This document shows positions 1 through 9,094 of a stretch of DNA of 64,000 nucleotides, piece after piece. The position numbers and the translations under genes were made by a program. This DNA comes from Lewinellaceae bacterium (GTDB lineage: Bacteria > Bacteroidota > Bacteroidia > Chitinophagales > Saprospiraceae), in assembly GCA_020636095.1 (NCBI GenBank), contig JACJYN010000005.1, positions 310,001 through 374,000 on the forward strand, written 5' to 3'. The notes beneath the pieces were generated by a model. The model had not been told where the DNA came from, made no database searches, and was given only the letters and a program-made list of their open reading frames with translations. Positions within the stretch are counted from its first letter, which is position 1; every line of letters begins with the position of its first letter.

Positions 1-2
1 CC

Positions 3-1259
3 ATTGACGCCGCGGATAAGGTCGTTTTTCCCGGAGGTATCGACCCACATGTGCACCTGGATATGCCCTTCATGGGCACCTATTCCAGCGACAGTTACGA
101 GACCGGCACCCGGGCGGCCCTGCACGGCGGCACCACTATGGTCATCGACTTCATACTGCAAACCCAGGGCAAGTCCCTTCACCATGCGCTGGAAGCCTGG
201 CGCGGCCGGTCGGACGGCAACTGCTACGGCGACTACTCCTTCCACATGGCGGTTACGGACTTTAATGAAGACACCCGGAAGGAAGTGGGGCAGCTGGTCG
301 AAAAAGAGGGCATCACTTCGTTCAAGACCTTCATGGCCTATAAAGGCGCCCTGATGATCGACGATGGCCAGATGGTGGGGCTGATGCAGGAAGTGAAAGA
401 ACGGGGTGGAATGGTGACCGTACACGCCACCAATGGCGACATGATCGACAGCCTGATCGCTCAACACCGGGCGGCGGGCAAACTGTCGCCCCTGTACCAC
501 TGGCTATCTCAGCCAGAGGTCACCGAATCGGAGGCTTCCGGCCGTTTTGTGGATATGGCACATTACACCGGTGTGCCCGCTTACATTGTACACCTCACCT
601 GCGAGGGCGCCCTCAACCAGGTGCGCGAGGCCACCTCCCGCAACCAGAAAGTATTTGTCGAAACCTGCATACAGTACCTGCTCCTGGATGCTTCCCTTTA
701 CGAAAAGGACCCCGAAGGCGCCAAATGGGTGATGAGCCCGCCCCTGCGCCAGAAGAAGGACCAGGAAGCCCTTTGGGCCGGCCTGAACCAGGGGCTGGTG
801 CAGATCGTCGCCACCGACCACTGCCCCTTCAAATGGGAACAGAAGTTGATGGGCAAAGACGATTTTTCTAAGATACCCAACGGCCACCCCGCCATCGAGC
901 ACCGAATGGAGTTGCTTTGGTCGGAAGGTGTGGAAAAAGGACGGATCAGCGCCAATAAGTACGTGGAAGTGACCTCCACCAACCCGGCCAAAATCTTCGG
1001 CATGTACCCCCGAAAGGGCTGCATCGCCGTCGGTTCCGACGCCGACCTGGTCATCTTTGACCCCTATCATCAACATAAGCTTTCGGCATCCTCCCATCAC
1101 ATGAACGTGGATTACTCCGCTTATGAAGGCTGGGAAGTACAAGGTAAATGCGAAACGGTGATCCTGAGGGGTAAGGTGGCCATAGATAAAGGCGAGGTGA
1201 AGATTGAAAAGGGATATGGGCAGTTTGTGAGGAGGGGGAAGGCGTCGAAGGTGGTTTGA
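3..1259 (+). CDS. hydA: dihydropyrimidinase (D-hydantoinase family), 5' truncated
   Basis: Hydrolyses 5,6-dihydrouracil/dihydrothymine to N-carbamoyl-beta-amino acids, the second step of reductive pyrimidine degradation; cytoplasmic. The reading frame is open from base 3, before the window edge, so the first roughly 50-60 residues are missing. Seen: the metal-binding GGIDPHVHLDMPFMG motif at the left edge, the SFKTFMAYKG segment with the lysine that is carboxylated in this family, HATNGD and HLTC metal/substrate segments, and ATDHCPF with the late aspartate ligand. The tail KIFGMYPRKGCIAVGSDADLVIFDP is typical of the amidohydrolase composite beta-domain. Genes for the next pathway enzyme and for both dihydropyrimidine dehydrogenase subunits follow on the same strand, which favours a catabolic dihydropyrimidinase over a D-hydantoinase of other specificity or a CRMP-like homologue. 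Confidence 0.95.
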   Translation: MDAADKVVFPGGIDPHVHLDMPFMGTYSSDSYETGTRAALHGGTTMVIDFILQTQGKSLHHALEAWRGRSDGNCYGDYSFHMAVTDFNEDTRKEVGQLVEKEGITSFKTFMAYKGALMIDDGQMVGLMQEVKERGGMVTVHATNGDMIDSLIAQHRAAGKLSPLYHWLSQPEVTESEASGRFVDMAHYTGVPAYIVHLTCEGALNQVREATSRNQKVFVETCIQYLLLDASLYEKDPEGAKWVMSPPLRQKKDQEALWAGLNQGLVQIVATDHCPFKWEQKLMGKDDFSKIPNGHPAIEHRMELLWSEGVEKGRISANKYVEVTSTNPAKIFGMYPRKGCIAVGSDADLVIFDPYHQHKLSASSHHMNVDYSAYEGWEVQGKCETVILRGKVAIDKGEVKIEKGYGQFVRRGKASKVV

Positions 1260-1370
1260 AGGTGTACTGGTGTTTAGGTTTATTAGTGTATTAGTGCGGG
1301 GCTCTGAAAGCAGCCTGCTGCGGTTGCGAACAGCGAATACCGAACTGCGCACTCGTCCAATTCTGGAATG

Positions 1371-1504
1371 GTAGCCTTTTCTGAGGGCTTCCGTCTAAGG
1401 TTGGACAGTAAGCTACGGGGGCATGTACGTTGTACGAGCCAATGGCAGCCCTTGGGTGTACGATGTACGAGGCTGTCCAGTGTTAGACGGGTAGCCTTTT
1501 CTGA
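1371..1504. repeat. palindromic MITE-like element, copy 1
   Basis: The terminal inverted repeats are GTCTAAGGTTGGACAG (1393-1408) and CTGTCCAGTGTTAGAC (1473-1488). The element is bracketed by the direct repeat GTAGCCTTTTCTGA (1371-1384 and 1491-1504). A second copy at 20917-21048 has the same inner sequence, including GTACGATGTACGAGGC, but a different flanking direct repeat. Different flanks with the same inside are what target-site duplication produces. There is no room for a transposase. Confidence 0.7.
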
Positions 1505-1606
1505 AAAACGTTCCTTGATTTTCAGGAACTTGCGAACGGCGAACACCGAACTGCGAACACTCCCGGAGAACTTTTCATTCGCCGAAGCTATAAAAGCATA
1601 GTCAGA

Positions 1607-1630
1607 CATTCATTCATTCATTCATTCATT
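1607..1630 (+). repeat. (CATT)6 microsatellite at a start codon
   Basis: Six perfect CATT units end 8 bases before the ATG at 1639. Similar but less regular runs precede the starts at 2637 and 61156. Length change here could alter spacing of the translation-start region, but nothing in the sequence proves this. Confidence 0.85.
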
Positions 1631-1638
1631 CACGCCCA

Positions 1639-2505
1639 ATGCCCAGAAAAATAAAATCAGGATTAATCCAGATGAGCCTCGCCAAGACGGAAGGACAGGG
1701 GACGATCGAAGAGATCAAGGAGGCCATGGTGCAGAAGCACATCCCTTTTATTGAAGAAGCGGGAAAACAAGGGGTGCAGATTCTGTGCCTGCAGGAGATT
1801 TTCAATACGCCCTATTTCTGCCCGGGGCAGGACGCCGGCTGGTACGCTTCCGCCGAGTCGATCCCCGGCCCCACGGTGGAACGCATGGCGGAATACGCCA
1901 AAAAGTACCAGATGGTGATGATCGTGCCCATCTTCGAGAAAGAACAGCCGGGGGTGCTCTACAACACTGCCGCCGTCATTGACGCGGACGGAACTTATCT
2001 GGGGAAATACCGTAAAAACCATATACCCCATACCTCCGGTTTCTGGGAGAAGTTCTTCTTCAAGCCTGGCAACCTGGGGTATCCGGTTTTTGAAACGCGC
2101 TACGCCAAAGTGGGGGTGTACATCTGCTACGACCGCCATTTCCCGGACGGCGCGCGGATACTGGGCCTGAACGGCGCCGAGATCGTGTACAACCCCTCCG
2201 CCACGGTAGCCGGCCTTTCCCAGTACCTCTGGAAGCTGGAGCAGCCGGCCCATGCCGCCGCCAACGGTTACTTCATGGGCTGCATCAACCGGGTGGGAAC
2301 GGAAGCGCCCTGGAATATCGGCCGCTTCTACGGCAGTTCCTACTTCGTTGACCCGCGCGGGCAAATCTTCGCCCAGGCCTCCGAAGAACAGGACGAGCTG
2401 CTGGTGGCCGAGTTCGACCTGGATATGATCGAGGAGGTGCGCTCCACCTGGCAGTTCTTCCGCGACCGCCGGCCGGAAACGTACGGGCGGCTGACGGAGC
2501 TCTAA
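1639..2505 (+). CDS. beta-ureidopropionase / N-carbamoyl amidase, nitrilase superfamily
   Basis: Cleaves N-carbamoyl-beta-alanine or N-carbamoyl-beta-aminoisobutyrate to the beta-amino acid, CO2 and ammonia, the last step of reductive pyrimidine degradation. The 288-aa protein carries the nitrilase catalytic triad: Glu53 in CLQEIF, Lys126 in KYRKNHIP and Cys163 in YICYDRHFP. The segment NGYFMGCINRVGTE and the end RSTWQFFRDRRPETYG are typical of the beta-ureidopropionase / N-carbamoylputrescine amidase branch. The start is the ATG after the CATT run, giving the usual N-terminus KIKSGLIQMS. Position between dihydropyrimidinase and preT/preA decides for the pyrimidine role; N-carbamoylputrescine amidase is the main alternative from sequence alone. 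Confidence 0.9.
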   Translation: MPRKIKSGLIQMSLAKTEGQGTIEEIKEAMVQKHIPFIEEAGKQGVQILCLQEIFNTPYFCPGQDAGWYASAESIPGPTVERMAEYAKKYQMVMIVPIFEKEQPGVLYNTAAVIDADGTYLGKYRKNHIPHTSGFWEKFFFKPGNLGYPVFETRYAKVGVYICYDRHFPDGARILGLNGAEIVYNPSATVAGLSQYLWKLEQPAHAAANGYFMGCINRVGTEAPWNIGRFYGSSYFVDPRGQIFAQASEEQDELLVAEFDLDMIEEVRSTWQFFRDRRPETYGRLTEL

Positions 2506-2600
2506 ATGGTATGATTTTCCTGGCCAAAAGGTCGGGCTGTAAAATTTGCAATGTGAAATCTAAAAGGCTGCTTGATGGAACTGGCCATTTATGGCATCCT

Positions 2601-2636
2601 TATTCATTCATTCCCTCATTCCTTCATTCCTTCCTC
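2601..2636 (+). repeat. degenerate CATTC/CTTCC run directly before preT
   Basis: A pyrimidine-rich run of ATTC/CATTCC words ends directly against the preT ATG at 2637. It is less regular than the perfect run at 1607-1630 and lies in the same relation to a start codon. Confidence 0.6.
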
Positions 2637-3971
2637 ATGGCAGAATACCCAACACCCACGACCGAAAAAGACCTGGAAAGCAGCTTCGGGCAGATCAAGC
2701 CGTACATGAATGCCACTATGGCTTACTACGAAAGCTCGCGCTGCCTTTTTTGTTATGACGCTCCCTGCGTGCAGGCCTGCCCGACCGGTATTGACATCCC
2801 TTTGTTCATCCGCCAGATTCACACCGGCAACCTGAACGGCGCTGCCCGCACCATTTACGATTCCAATTATTTCGGCAACATTTGTGGGAAAGTATGCCCT
2901 ACGGAGGTCCTTTGTGAAGGCGCCTGCGTGTACAACCTGCAAGAAGTAAAGCCTATAGAGATCGGCCGGCTGCAAAGCTACGCTACTTCGCGGGCGATCG
3001 GGCAGGGTAGGAGGCTGTATGAACTTGCCCCGGCCAACGGGCACAAGGTGGCGGTCATCGGGGCCGGCCCGGCCAGCCTTTCCTGTGCCTGTGAATTGCG
3101 CCAGATGGGCTATGAGGTGGACGTTTTCGAAGCGAAAAGCCATCCCTCGGGCCTGGCTCTCTATGGTTGTGCCCCCTACAAAGTCACCAATGAGGACGTG
3201 CTGGAGGAAATCGCTTATTTGCAGGATCAATTCCAGTTTCGCATCCACTATAACCGGCCCATTCAAACCAAGGAACAAATTGCCGAACTGGAACGGAATT
3301 ATGCGGCAATTATGCTGGGAATCGGCCTGGGCCATACCCAAACGCTGGACATTGAAGGGGAAGCGCTTGGCAACTGCATTGGCGCCACCGAATTTATCGA
3401 ACAGGTAAAGCTGTTGCCCCTAACCGTGGAAGTGGGGCGACGGGTCATCGTCATTGGCGGTGGCAATACGGCCATGGACGCTGCTTCCGAATCAGCTCGC
3501 CTGGGCGCCGAGGCGGTAACCGTGGCCTATCGCCGTTCTAAAGAGGAGATGAAGGCTTATGCCTTTGAATATGAACTGGCCCGGTCGGCAGGTGTCATGG
3601 GGCTGTTCAATGCCGCCCCGCTGGCCATCCTGGGGGAGGAAAAGGTGAGTGGCGTCCGGTTTATCAAGACTCGTACCGAAGCGGGAAAAATGAGGCCTGT
3701 TCCGGACAGTGAATTTGAGGTGTCCTGTGATATGGTGATTCTCGCCACGGGGCAATCCAAAAGGTCGGCCTTTCTGGACCTGGCCGGCAGCCTGGATAGG
3801 GATGAAAGGGGCTGTATTAAAGTAAACCCGCAGTATTTTCAAACTTCCCGGCCGCAGTACTTCGCTGCCGGCGATGCCGTCAACGGTGGCGCCGAGGTGG
3901 TGAATGCAGCTGCGGAAGGGAAACTGGCGGCGAGAGGGATTGATAAATATGTTTCTAATAATGCTAATTGA
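2637..3971 (+). CDS. preT: NAD-dependent dihydropyrimidine dehydrogenase, FAD/NAD subunit PreT
   Basis: Electron-input subunit of PreTA: passes electrons from NAD(P)H through FAD and iron-sulfur clusters to PreA, which reduces uracil or thymine. The 444-aa protein begins with two four-cysteine clusters (Cys36/39/44/48 in CLFCYDAPCVQACP; Cys83/87/93/97), then an FAD fold VAVIGAGPASLSC near 138-150 and an NAD fold VIVIGGGNTAMDAA in the middle, and ends with the FAD motif AAGDAVNGGAEVVNAAAEGK. The Ser in GAGPAS matches the dihydropyrimidine dehydrogenase branch better than glutamate synthase small subunit. The ATG at 2637 is preferred over an in-frame upstream start at 2511 because the family N-terminus begins here and the upstream codons read through CATTC-type repeats. 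Confidence 0.93.
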   Translation: MAEYPTPTTEKDLESSFGQIKPYMNATMAYYESSRCLFCYDAPCVQACPTGIDIPLFIRQIHTGNLNGAARTIYDSNYFGNICGKVCPTEVLCEGACVYNLQEVKPIEIGRLQSYATSRAIGQGRRLYELAPANGHKVAVIGAGPASLSCACELRQMGYEVDVFEAKSHPSGLALYGCAPYKVTNEDVLEEIAYLQDQFQFRIHYNRPIQTKEQIAELERNYAAIMLGIGLGHTQTLDIEGEALGNCIGATEFIEQVKLLPLTVEVGRRVIVIGGGNTAMDAASESARLGAEAVTVAYRRSKEEMKAYAFEYELARSAGVMGLFNAAPLAILGEEKVSGVRFIKTRTEAGKMRPVPDSEFEVSCDMVILATGQSKRSAFLDLAGSLDRDERGCIKVNPQYFQTSRPQYFAAGDAVNGGAEVVNAAAEGKLAARGIDKYVSNNAN

Positions 3972-3972
3972 T

Positions 3973-3988
3973 CTTTCGCTTGCGAAAG
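3973..3988 (+). terminator. short hairpin just after preT
   Basis: CTTTCGC-TT-GCGAAAG forms a perfect 7-bp stem 2 bases past the preT stop, followed by TATTTGC rather than a clean T run. It could be a weak terminator or an mRNA 3'-end stabiliser between preT and preA. Confidence 0.35.
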
Positions 3989-3998
3989 TATTTGCTTA

Positions 3999-4155
3999 GG
4001 GCCCGGCGAAGAATAACTTCCCCATTTGATGCCGATCTTTTGCCGCTGTACTGCGTTGCTCATCACTTGCGTAGCTGGGCTATGCGCGTTCTTCGCGCCT
4101 TGTCCAGCGACAAAATCTCTGGCCTGAAACGGGGAACTTATTTTCCTCCGGCCCC
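3999..4155. repeat. TTA-flanked palindromic element, type B, copy 1
   Basis: 157 bp with imperfect terminal inverted repeats (GGGCCCGGCGAAGAATAAC at the left, the complement of GGGGCCGGAGGAAAATAAG at the right). TTA stands on each side (3996-3998 and 4156-4158). The centre carries the small hairpin GTAGCTGGGCTATG. A nearly identical copy lies inverted at 21257-21413. The next element (type A) begins immediately after the shared TTA. Confidence 0.8.
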
Positions 4156-4158
4156 TTA

Positions 4159-4321
4159 GTACTCTGTAAATTAAGTAAATTCTCGTTTATGAACGATGTA
4201 TTTTCGTTCTAACCGAGGAACGACCGGAGCCTGATAGCCTTAGCTATCAAGGCGAGGACGAGACGACGGGTGGGGCGGAAAGACACGTTCAGAAGCAGAA
4301 GATATTTATTTTACAGAGTAC
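4159..4321. repeat. TTA-flanked palindromic element, type A, copy 1
   Basis: 163 bp with terminal inverted repeats GTACTCTGTAAA / TTTACAGAGTAC, flanked by TTA (4156-4158 and 4322-4324). The centre holds the perfect hairpin GATAGC-CTTA-GCTATC, surrounded by GGAACG and GAGGACGAGACG words. An almost identical copy lies at 54660-54821, also abutting a type-B element. Confidence 0.82.
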
Positions 4322-4363
4322 TTAGCATCATCAGAACAAAAAATTAATGAAATCAAAATACCT

Positions 4364-5695
4364 ATGCCAAACCTAACCGCCAATCTCGCTGGCATCCGCT
4401 CCCCGAACCCCTTCTGGCTGGCCTCCGCGCCGCCCACCAATTCGGGTTATCAAATCATGAAGGCCTTCGAAGCCGGCTGGGGCGGCGCCGTATGGAAAAC
4501 GCTGGGCATTCCGATCATCAATACTTCCAGCCGGTACGGAGCGATTAATTACCGGGGCAACCGCATGGTGGGCTTTAACAACATCGAGCTGATCACCGAC
4601 CGGTCGCTGGCCGACAACCTGCGGGAGATAGAAGAAGTGAAAAAATACTTCCCCGGTCACGCGGTGGTGGCCTCCCTCATGGTGGAGTCCAGAAAGGAAT
4701 GGCACCAGATCGTCAAGGATGTGGAAAATGCCGGGGTGGATGGAGTCGAGTTGAACTTTGGCTGCCCGCACGGTATGTGTGAGCGGGGAATGGGCTCCGC
4801 CGTCGGGCAGGAGCCGTCGGTCCTTAAGCTGATCACCGAATGGGTGAAGGAAGTGGCCACGGTGCCGGTGATCGTCAAGTTAACTCCCAATATTACCGAT
4901 ATTACAGAGCCGGCGAGAGCGGCGGCACAGGGCGGAGCCGACGCTATTTCCCTGATCAACACGATTCAGAGCCTGATGGGGGTCGACCTCGACCAGTTTG
5001 TTCCTTATCCGATCGTGGATGGAAAGAGTACGAATGGCGGTTACTGTGGGCCGGCCGTGAAGCCCATTGCATTGAACATGGTTAAGAACTGTGCTCAGCA
5101 TCAGGGGGTGAACATCCCGATCTCTGGTATCGGCGGCATCGAAAACTGGCGGGATGCCGTGGAGCACATGCTGCTGGGCGCCAGTAATGTGCAGGTGTGC
5201 ACCGCCGTTATGCACTACGGCTTTGGCATCGTCCGGGAAATGCTGGCCGGCCTGGAGCAGTTTATGGCCGGAAAAGGCTTTCTACAGTTGGAGGACTTTA
5301 TCGGAAAAGCCCTGCCTCAAACGACGACCTGGGAAAACCTGAATCTGAACTACAAGGTCATTGCCGAGATCGACGCCGCTACGTGTATCGGCTGCCAGCT
5401 CTGTTATACGGCTTGTGAAGACGGCGCCCACCAGGCTATTGCCCTGCCGGGAAATGGACAAAGCCGCGTGCCGGCCATCATTGAAGAAAACTGCGTTGGC
5501 TGCAACCTCTGCTCGCTGGTTTGCCCGGTGGAAAGCTGCATCAGTATGGTGAGGAAGGACAAACCCGGCCGGCCGGAAAGCTGGAAAGATTATGCCGCAT
5601 CAGGCAGGGCCCCTACTGAATTCAACGACGAGCGGGCCGGCGGGCACGGGCACTGGATACCGGAACCAAGGGCTGGGTTGAGGAAGGACGAATAG
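4364..5695 (+). CDS. preA: NAD-dependent dihydropyrimidine dehydrogenase, FMN subunit PreA
   Basis: Catalytic subunit reducing uracil/thymine to the 5,6-dihydro form, the first step of the pathway completed by the upstream genes. The 443-aa protein has a dihydroorotate-dehydrogenase-like TIM barrel (SPNPFWLASAPPT near the start, NFGCPHGMCERGMGSAVGQ, VKLTPNITDI, ISGIGGIENW) and a C-terminal ferredoxin module with two Cx2Cx2Cx3C-type clusters (CIGCQLCYTAC, CVGCNLCSLVCP), the arrangement of PreA and of the C-terminal half of eukaryotic dihydropyrimidine dehydrogenase. It is separated from preT by about 390 bp made almost wholly of two inserted palindromic elements, so the expected preTA operon appears physically split, though transcription could read through. 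Confidence 0.93.
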   Translation: MPNLTANLAGIRSPNPFWLASAPPTNSGYQIMKAFEAGWGGAVWKTLGIPIINTSSRYGAINYRGNRMVGFNNIELITDRSLADNLREIEEVKKYFPGHAVVASLMVESRKEWHQIVKDVENAGVDGVELNFGCPHGMCERGMGSAVGQEPSVLKLITEWVKEVATVPVIVKLTPNITDITEPARAAAQGGADAISLINTIQSLMGVDLDQFVPYPIVDGKSTNGGYCGPAVKPIALNMVKNCAQHQGVNIPISGIGGIENWRDAVEHMLLGASNVQVCTAVMHYGFGIVREMLAGLEQFMAGKGFLQLEDFIGKALPQTTTWENLNLNYKVIAEIDAATCIGCQLCYTACEDGAHQAIALPGNGQSRVPAIIEENCVGCNLCSLVCPVESCISMVRKDKPGRPESWKDYAASGRAPTEFNDERAGGHGHWIPEPRAGLRKDE

Positions 5696-6043
<348 letters not shown>

Positions 6044-9001
6044 ATGAAGCATTTTACTAAAGCATGCCTGCTGTTAGCGATGCTATTCGTTTCCGCAGCA
6101 GCTATGGCACAGTATACCGTAACCGGTGATGTGAAAAGCGAGAGTGGGGAACCCCTGATCGGGGTCTCCATCATCGTAAAAGGTTCCACCAGCGGGACCG
6201 TCACCGACTTCAACGGTAATTTCACTATCAATGTAAAGCCGGACCCGGGCATTCTCGAATTTTCCTACACGGGGTTCAAATCCAGGGAAGTGGAAGCTTC
6301 TTCCGCCAAAAACTCGCTCAGCGTCACCCTGGAAGAAGACGTCGCCAACCTCGAAGAAGTGGTGGTGACTGGTTTGGCCACTTCCATTAAAAGAACGAAC
6401 CTGGCCAATGCCGTCGAGCAGATCAATGCGAAGGAACTCACGGGGGTGACTCCGCAGCAAACCATGGACGGCGCTCTTTACGGCAAGTTCAAAGGGGCCA
6501 ATATCTCCGCCAACTCCGGCTCGCCAGGTGGCGGTATCTCCATAAAACTCCGGGGGATCACTTCTCTTACCGCCAACTCTCAGCCACTTTTCATCGTCGA
6601 TGGTGTTTACGTCGACAACTCTGCTGTAAAGGCAGGTTTCGATGTGGTGTCCAAGTCACAGGCCGGGGGTAGCCAAAGCATCCAGGACGACCCTTCCAAC
6701 CGAATTGCGGACATCCCTTTGGATGATATCGAGACCATCGATATTCTCAAAGGGGCCTCTGCCGCCGCCATTTACGGCTCACGCGCCGGCGCCGGTGTGG
6801 TTATCATTACCACCAAGAGGGGTAAAGCCGGCAAAACCCGGGTGAACCTCACCCAATCCATAGGCCTTAATACGTTGCTTAATCCACTGGGGCAGCGCCA
6901 ATTTGACGCCGCTAAAGTAGAAGCCTCTTTTGGTGCGGATCAGGTGCCTCTTTTCCAGGCCGCCCAGAGTGCCGGCAAGATTTTTGATTACGAAAAAGAA
7001 CTTTACGGCAATACCGGGACCATTTCCAACACCAATGTAAGTATGAGCGGCGGTAGTGATAAAACCCAGTTCTACGGAGGTTTCAGCTACCGCGACGAGG
7101 AGGGCATCGTGCTGGGTACGGGCTACCGCAAGGCCAGCGCCCGCCTGAACCTCGACCACGAACTGTTTGACTTCTTCGACATCAAGCTCAGCAGCGTTTA
7201 CATCAATTCTTCCGCCGACCGCGGCTATTTCAACAACGACAACTCGGGTACGACCCTGGGAATCTCCTATGTATCTACCCCGCCCTGGGCTGACCTCTTT
7301 CCCGATGCAAGTGGCAACTACCCCAATAACCCTTATGCGGGTGGTAACTTCCTGCAGACCGCTAACCAGGTGACGAACAATGAATCGGTTGACCGTTTTA
7401 TCGTCGGAGGTATTGGCGAAGCCCGCCTGCTGACTACCGACAACAACGCCCTTCGCCTGATCATTCGCGGAGGCACCGATTATTACACACTCGGCACCAA
7501 GGCTATTTTCCCGCGTACCCTGCAGTTCCAGAAAGGAGGTAACGGCACCGACGGGGCAGCGATTGTAGGCAATACGCTGAATACCAACTCCAACTTTGCC
7601 GCCTTCCTCGTACACTCCCTGTTTACGGATTCCGGCGTCAGTTTCACCACCCAGGCGGGGGTTACTGCTGAAAATTTCAATCAAAATACCATCCGCTCTA
7701 CCGCTACTTTCCTGGTGGGCCTACAGACGAACCTCGACCAGGCCAATTCTATCATTGCTGAACAAAACCGCGTTATACAAAAAGACCGCGGCTTCTTTGT
7801 CCAGGAAGAAGTCAATTTTCAGGATAAGGTCATTGCCACTCTGGGCCTGCGGGGGGATAAGTCTTCCAACAACGGCGACCCCAACCAACTCTACTACTAT
7901 CCGAAGGCCTCTCTGGCGCTCAACCTGCATGAGTTCGGCTTCTGGAGTTCCGCCAATATCAACCAATTCAAGCTTCGCGGCGCCTTCGGCCAATCCGGTA
8001 ACTTCCCCGTTTTTGGGGCCATTTACAACTCGCTGCCGCCAACCATCGTCGATGGCAGCACCGGATCTTTGATCGACGCTCGCCGGGGGAATAAGGACCT
8101 GGGCCCTGAACGGCAAACGGAAGTTGAAGTGGGATTCGACCTCGGCCTGCTCAACAGCAAGCTGGTATTGGACGCCACTTATTACGTGAAGAATATCGAT
8201 GATCTCGTTTTGGATGTCAATACGCCGACTTCCTCCGGATTCTCCCGCCAGTGGACCAATGTAGGGTCGCTGGGCAACCAGGGCGTGGAAATAGGGCTGA
8301 CCGCTAATCCTTACAACAGCCGCACTTTCAGCTGGCTGAGCCGCACCGCTTTCTGGTTGAACCGGGCAGAGGTTACCACCCTGACCGTTCCCGCCTATAA
8401 CATCGGAGCATTTGGGGCGACATTGGGCACCTACCGGATCGAACAGGGAAAAAGCCCAACTCAACTGGTTGGGGTTACGGATAACCCGAATGTCGAAGGC
8501 GGACTGGAAGTGTTCGGCGACGCTACGCCTGATTTCGAGATGTCTTTTCTCAATGCCTTTAGTTTTGGCAGGCTGGAATTTTCTTTCCTGATTCACTGGA
8601 AAGCCGGTGGGGAAAATATCAACCTGACCTCCTTGCTTTCCGACCTGAGTGGCACCAGCCCGGATTACGATGACGTCACACTTGACCCCAGCGGGCAACA
8701 ATCCAACGGCGATTACCGCCAGGCGCAACTCGGTGTAACTGCCCAGCCCTGGGTGGAAGACGCTTCCTACATGCGCGTACGGGAGATCGGCCTGTCTTAT
8801 TCTATTCCCCGGGGGTTACTGGGTGATATTGCCGACCTCAAGATTGGCCTTTCCGGCCGTAACCTGATCAACGTCTTTAACTACAACAGTTACGACCCCG
8901 AAGTGTCTAACTTCGGTTCAAACGCCATTTCTTCAGCGGTGGAAGTGACACCCTTCCCATCCGCCAAAACATTTTATTTCAACGTCAGCGCCTCTTTCTG
9001 A
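6044..9001 (+). CDS. SusC/RagA-type TonB-linked outer-membrane transporter
   Basis: Outer-membrane import channel that takes up a ligand held by the partner SusD protein, energised by TonB. The 985-aa protein has a signal peptide (cut near AAAMA-Q, residue 22), an N-terminal carboxypeptidase-regulatory-like beta-sandwich (VTGDVKSESGEPLIGVSI), the SusC signature LEEVVVTG, a plug domain (PLFIVDGVYVDN, IETIDILKGASAAAIYG, GVVIITTKRG), and a long beta-barrel ending in an aromatic residue (FYFNVSASF). The SusD gene follows 93 bp downstream. There are no glycoside hydrolases, sensors or sigma/anti-sigma genes beside it, so the substrate cannot be read from context; peptide or glycan uptake are both possible. 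Confidence 0.95.
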   Translation: MKHFTKACLLLAMLFVSAAAMAQYTVTGDVKSESGEPLIGVSIIVKGSTSGTVTDFNGNFTINVKPDPGILEFSYTGFKSREVEASSAKNSLSVTLEEDVANLEEVVVTGLATSIKRTNLANAVEQINAKELTGVTPQQTMDGALYGKFKGANISANSGSPGGGISIKLRGITSLTANSQPLFIVDGVYVDNSAVKAGFDVVSKSQAGGSQSIQDDPSNRIADIPLDDIETIDILKGASAAAIYGSRAGAGVVIITTKRGKAGKTRVNLTQSIGLNTLLNPLGQRQFDAAKVEASFGADQVPLFQAAQSAGKIFDYEKELYGNTGTISNTNVSMSGGSDKTQFYGGFSYRDEEGIVLGTGYRKASARLNLDHELFDFFDIKLSSVYINSSADRGYFNNDNSGTTLGISYVSTPPWADLFPDASGNYPNNPYAGGNFLQTANQVTNNESVDRFIVGGIGEARLLTTDNNALRLIIRGGTDYYTLGTKAIFPRTLQFQKGGNGTDGAAIVGNTLNTNSNFAAFLVHSLFTDSGVSFTTQAGVTAENFNQNTIRSTATFLVGLQTNLDQANSIIAEQNRVIQKDRGFFVQEEVNFQDKVIATLGLRGDKSSNNGDPNQLYYYPKASLALNLHEFGFWSSANINQFKLRGAFGQSGNFPVFGAIYNSLPPTIVDGSTGSLIDARRGNKDLGPERQTEVEVGFDLGLLNSKLVLDATYYVKNIDDLVLDVNTPTSSGFSRQWTNVGSLGNQGVEIGLTANPYNSRTFSWLSRTAFWLNRAEVTTLTVPAYNIGAFGATLGTYRIEQGKSPTQLVGVTDNPNVEGGLEVFGDATPDFEMSFLNAFSFGRLEFSFLIHWKAGGENINLTSLLSDLSGTSPDYDDVTLDPSGQQSNGDYRQAQLGVTAQPWVEDASYMRVREIGLSYSIPRGLLGDIADLKIGLSGRNLINVFNYNSYDPEVSNFGSNAISSAVEVTPFPSAKTFYFNVSASF

Positions 9002-9094
9002 AAGGAGGTGAGTGTCCTTTAACTATTTCTTGGGGAACGCCAGAAACTGAAAAATGCTTTCCACCGTTCCTTCAGAATAAAAAAAACAAGAACT

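Larger units (their letters stand above)
1260..1638. other. 379-bp gap filled with repeats
   Basis: I see no gene here. It holds a GCGAAC-type word cluster (about 1327-1345), an inverted-repeat element with flanking direct repeats (1371-1504), a reverse-oriented partial copy of the dispersed GTTCGC...CGTTTTT repeat (1503-1556), and six perfect CATT units (1607-1630) ending 8 bases before the next start codon. Confidence 0.7.

Noticed and set aside
9002..9012. Perfect Shine-Dalgarno-like AAAGGAGGTGA just after the SusC stop
   Set aside because: No start codon at a usable distance (SusD begins 83 bases later), and other genes of the window do not use such sites. AAAGGA...TCCTTT nearby forms at most a weak hairpin.
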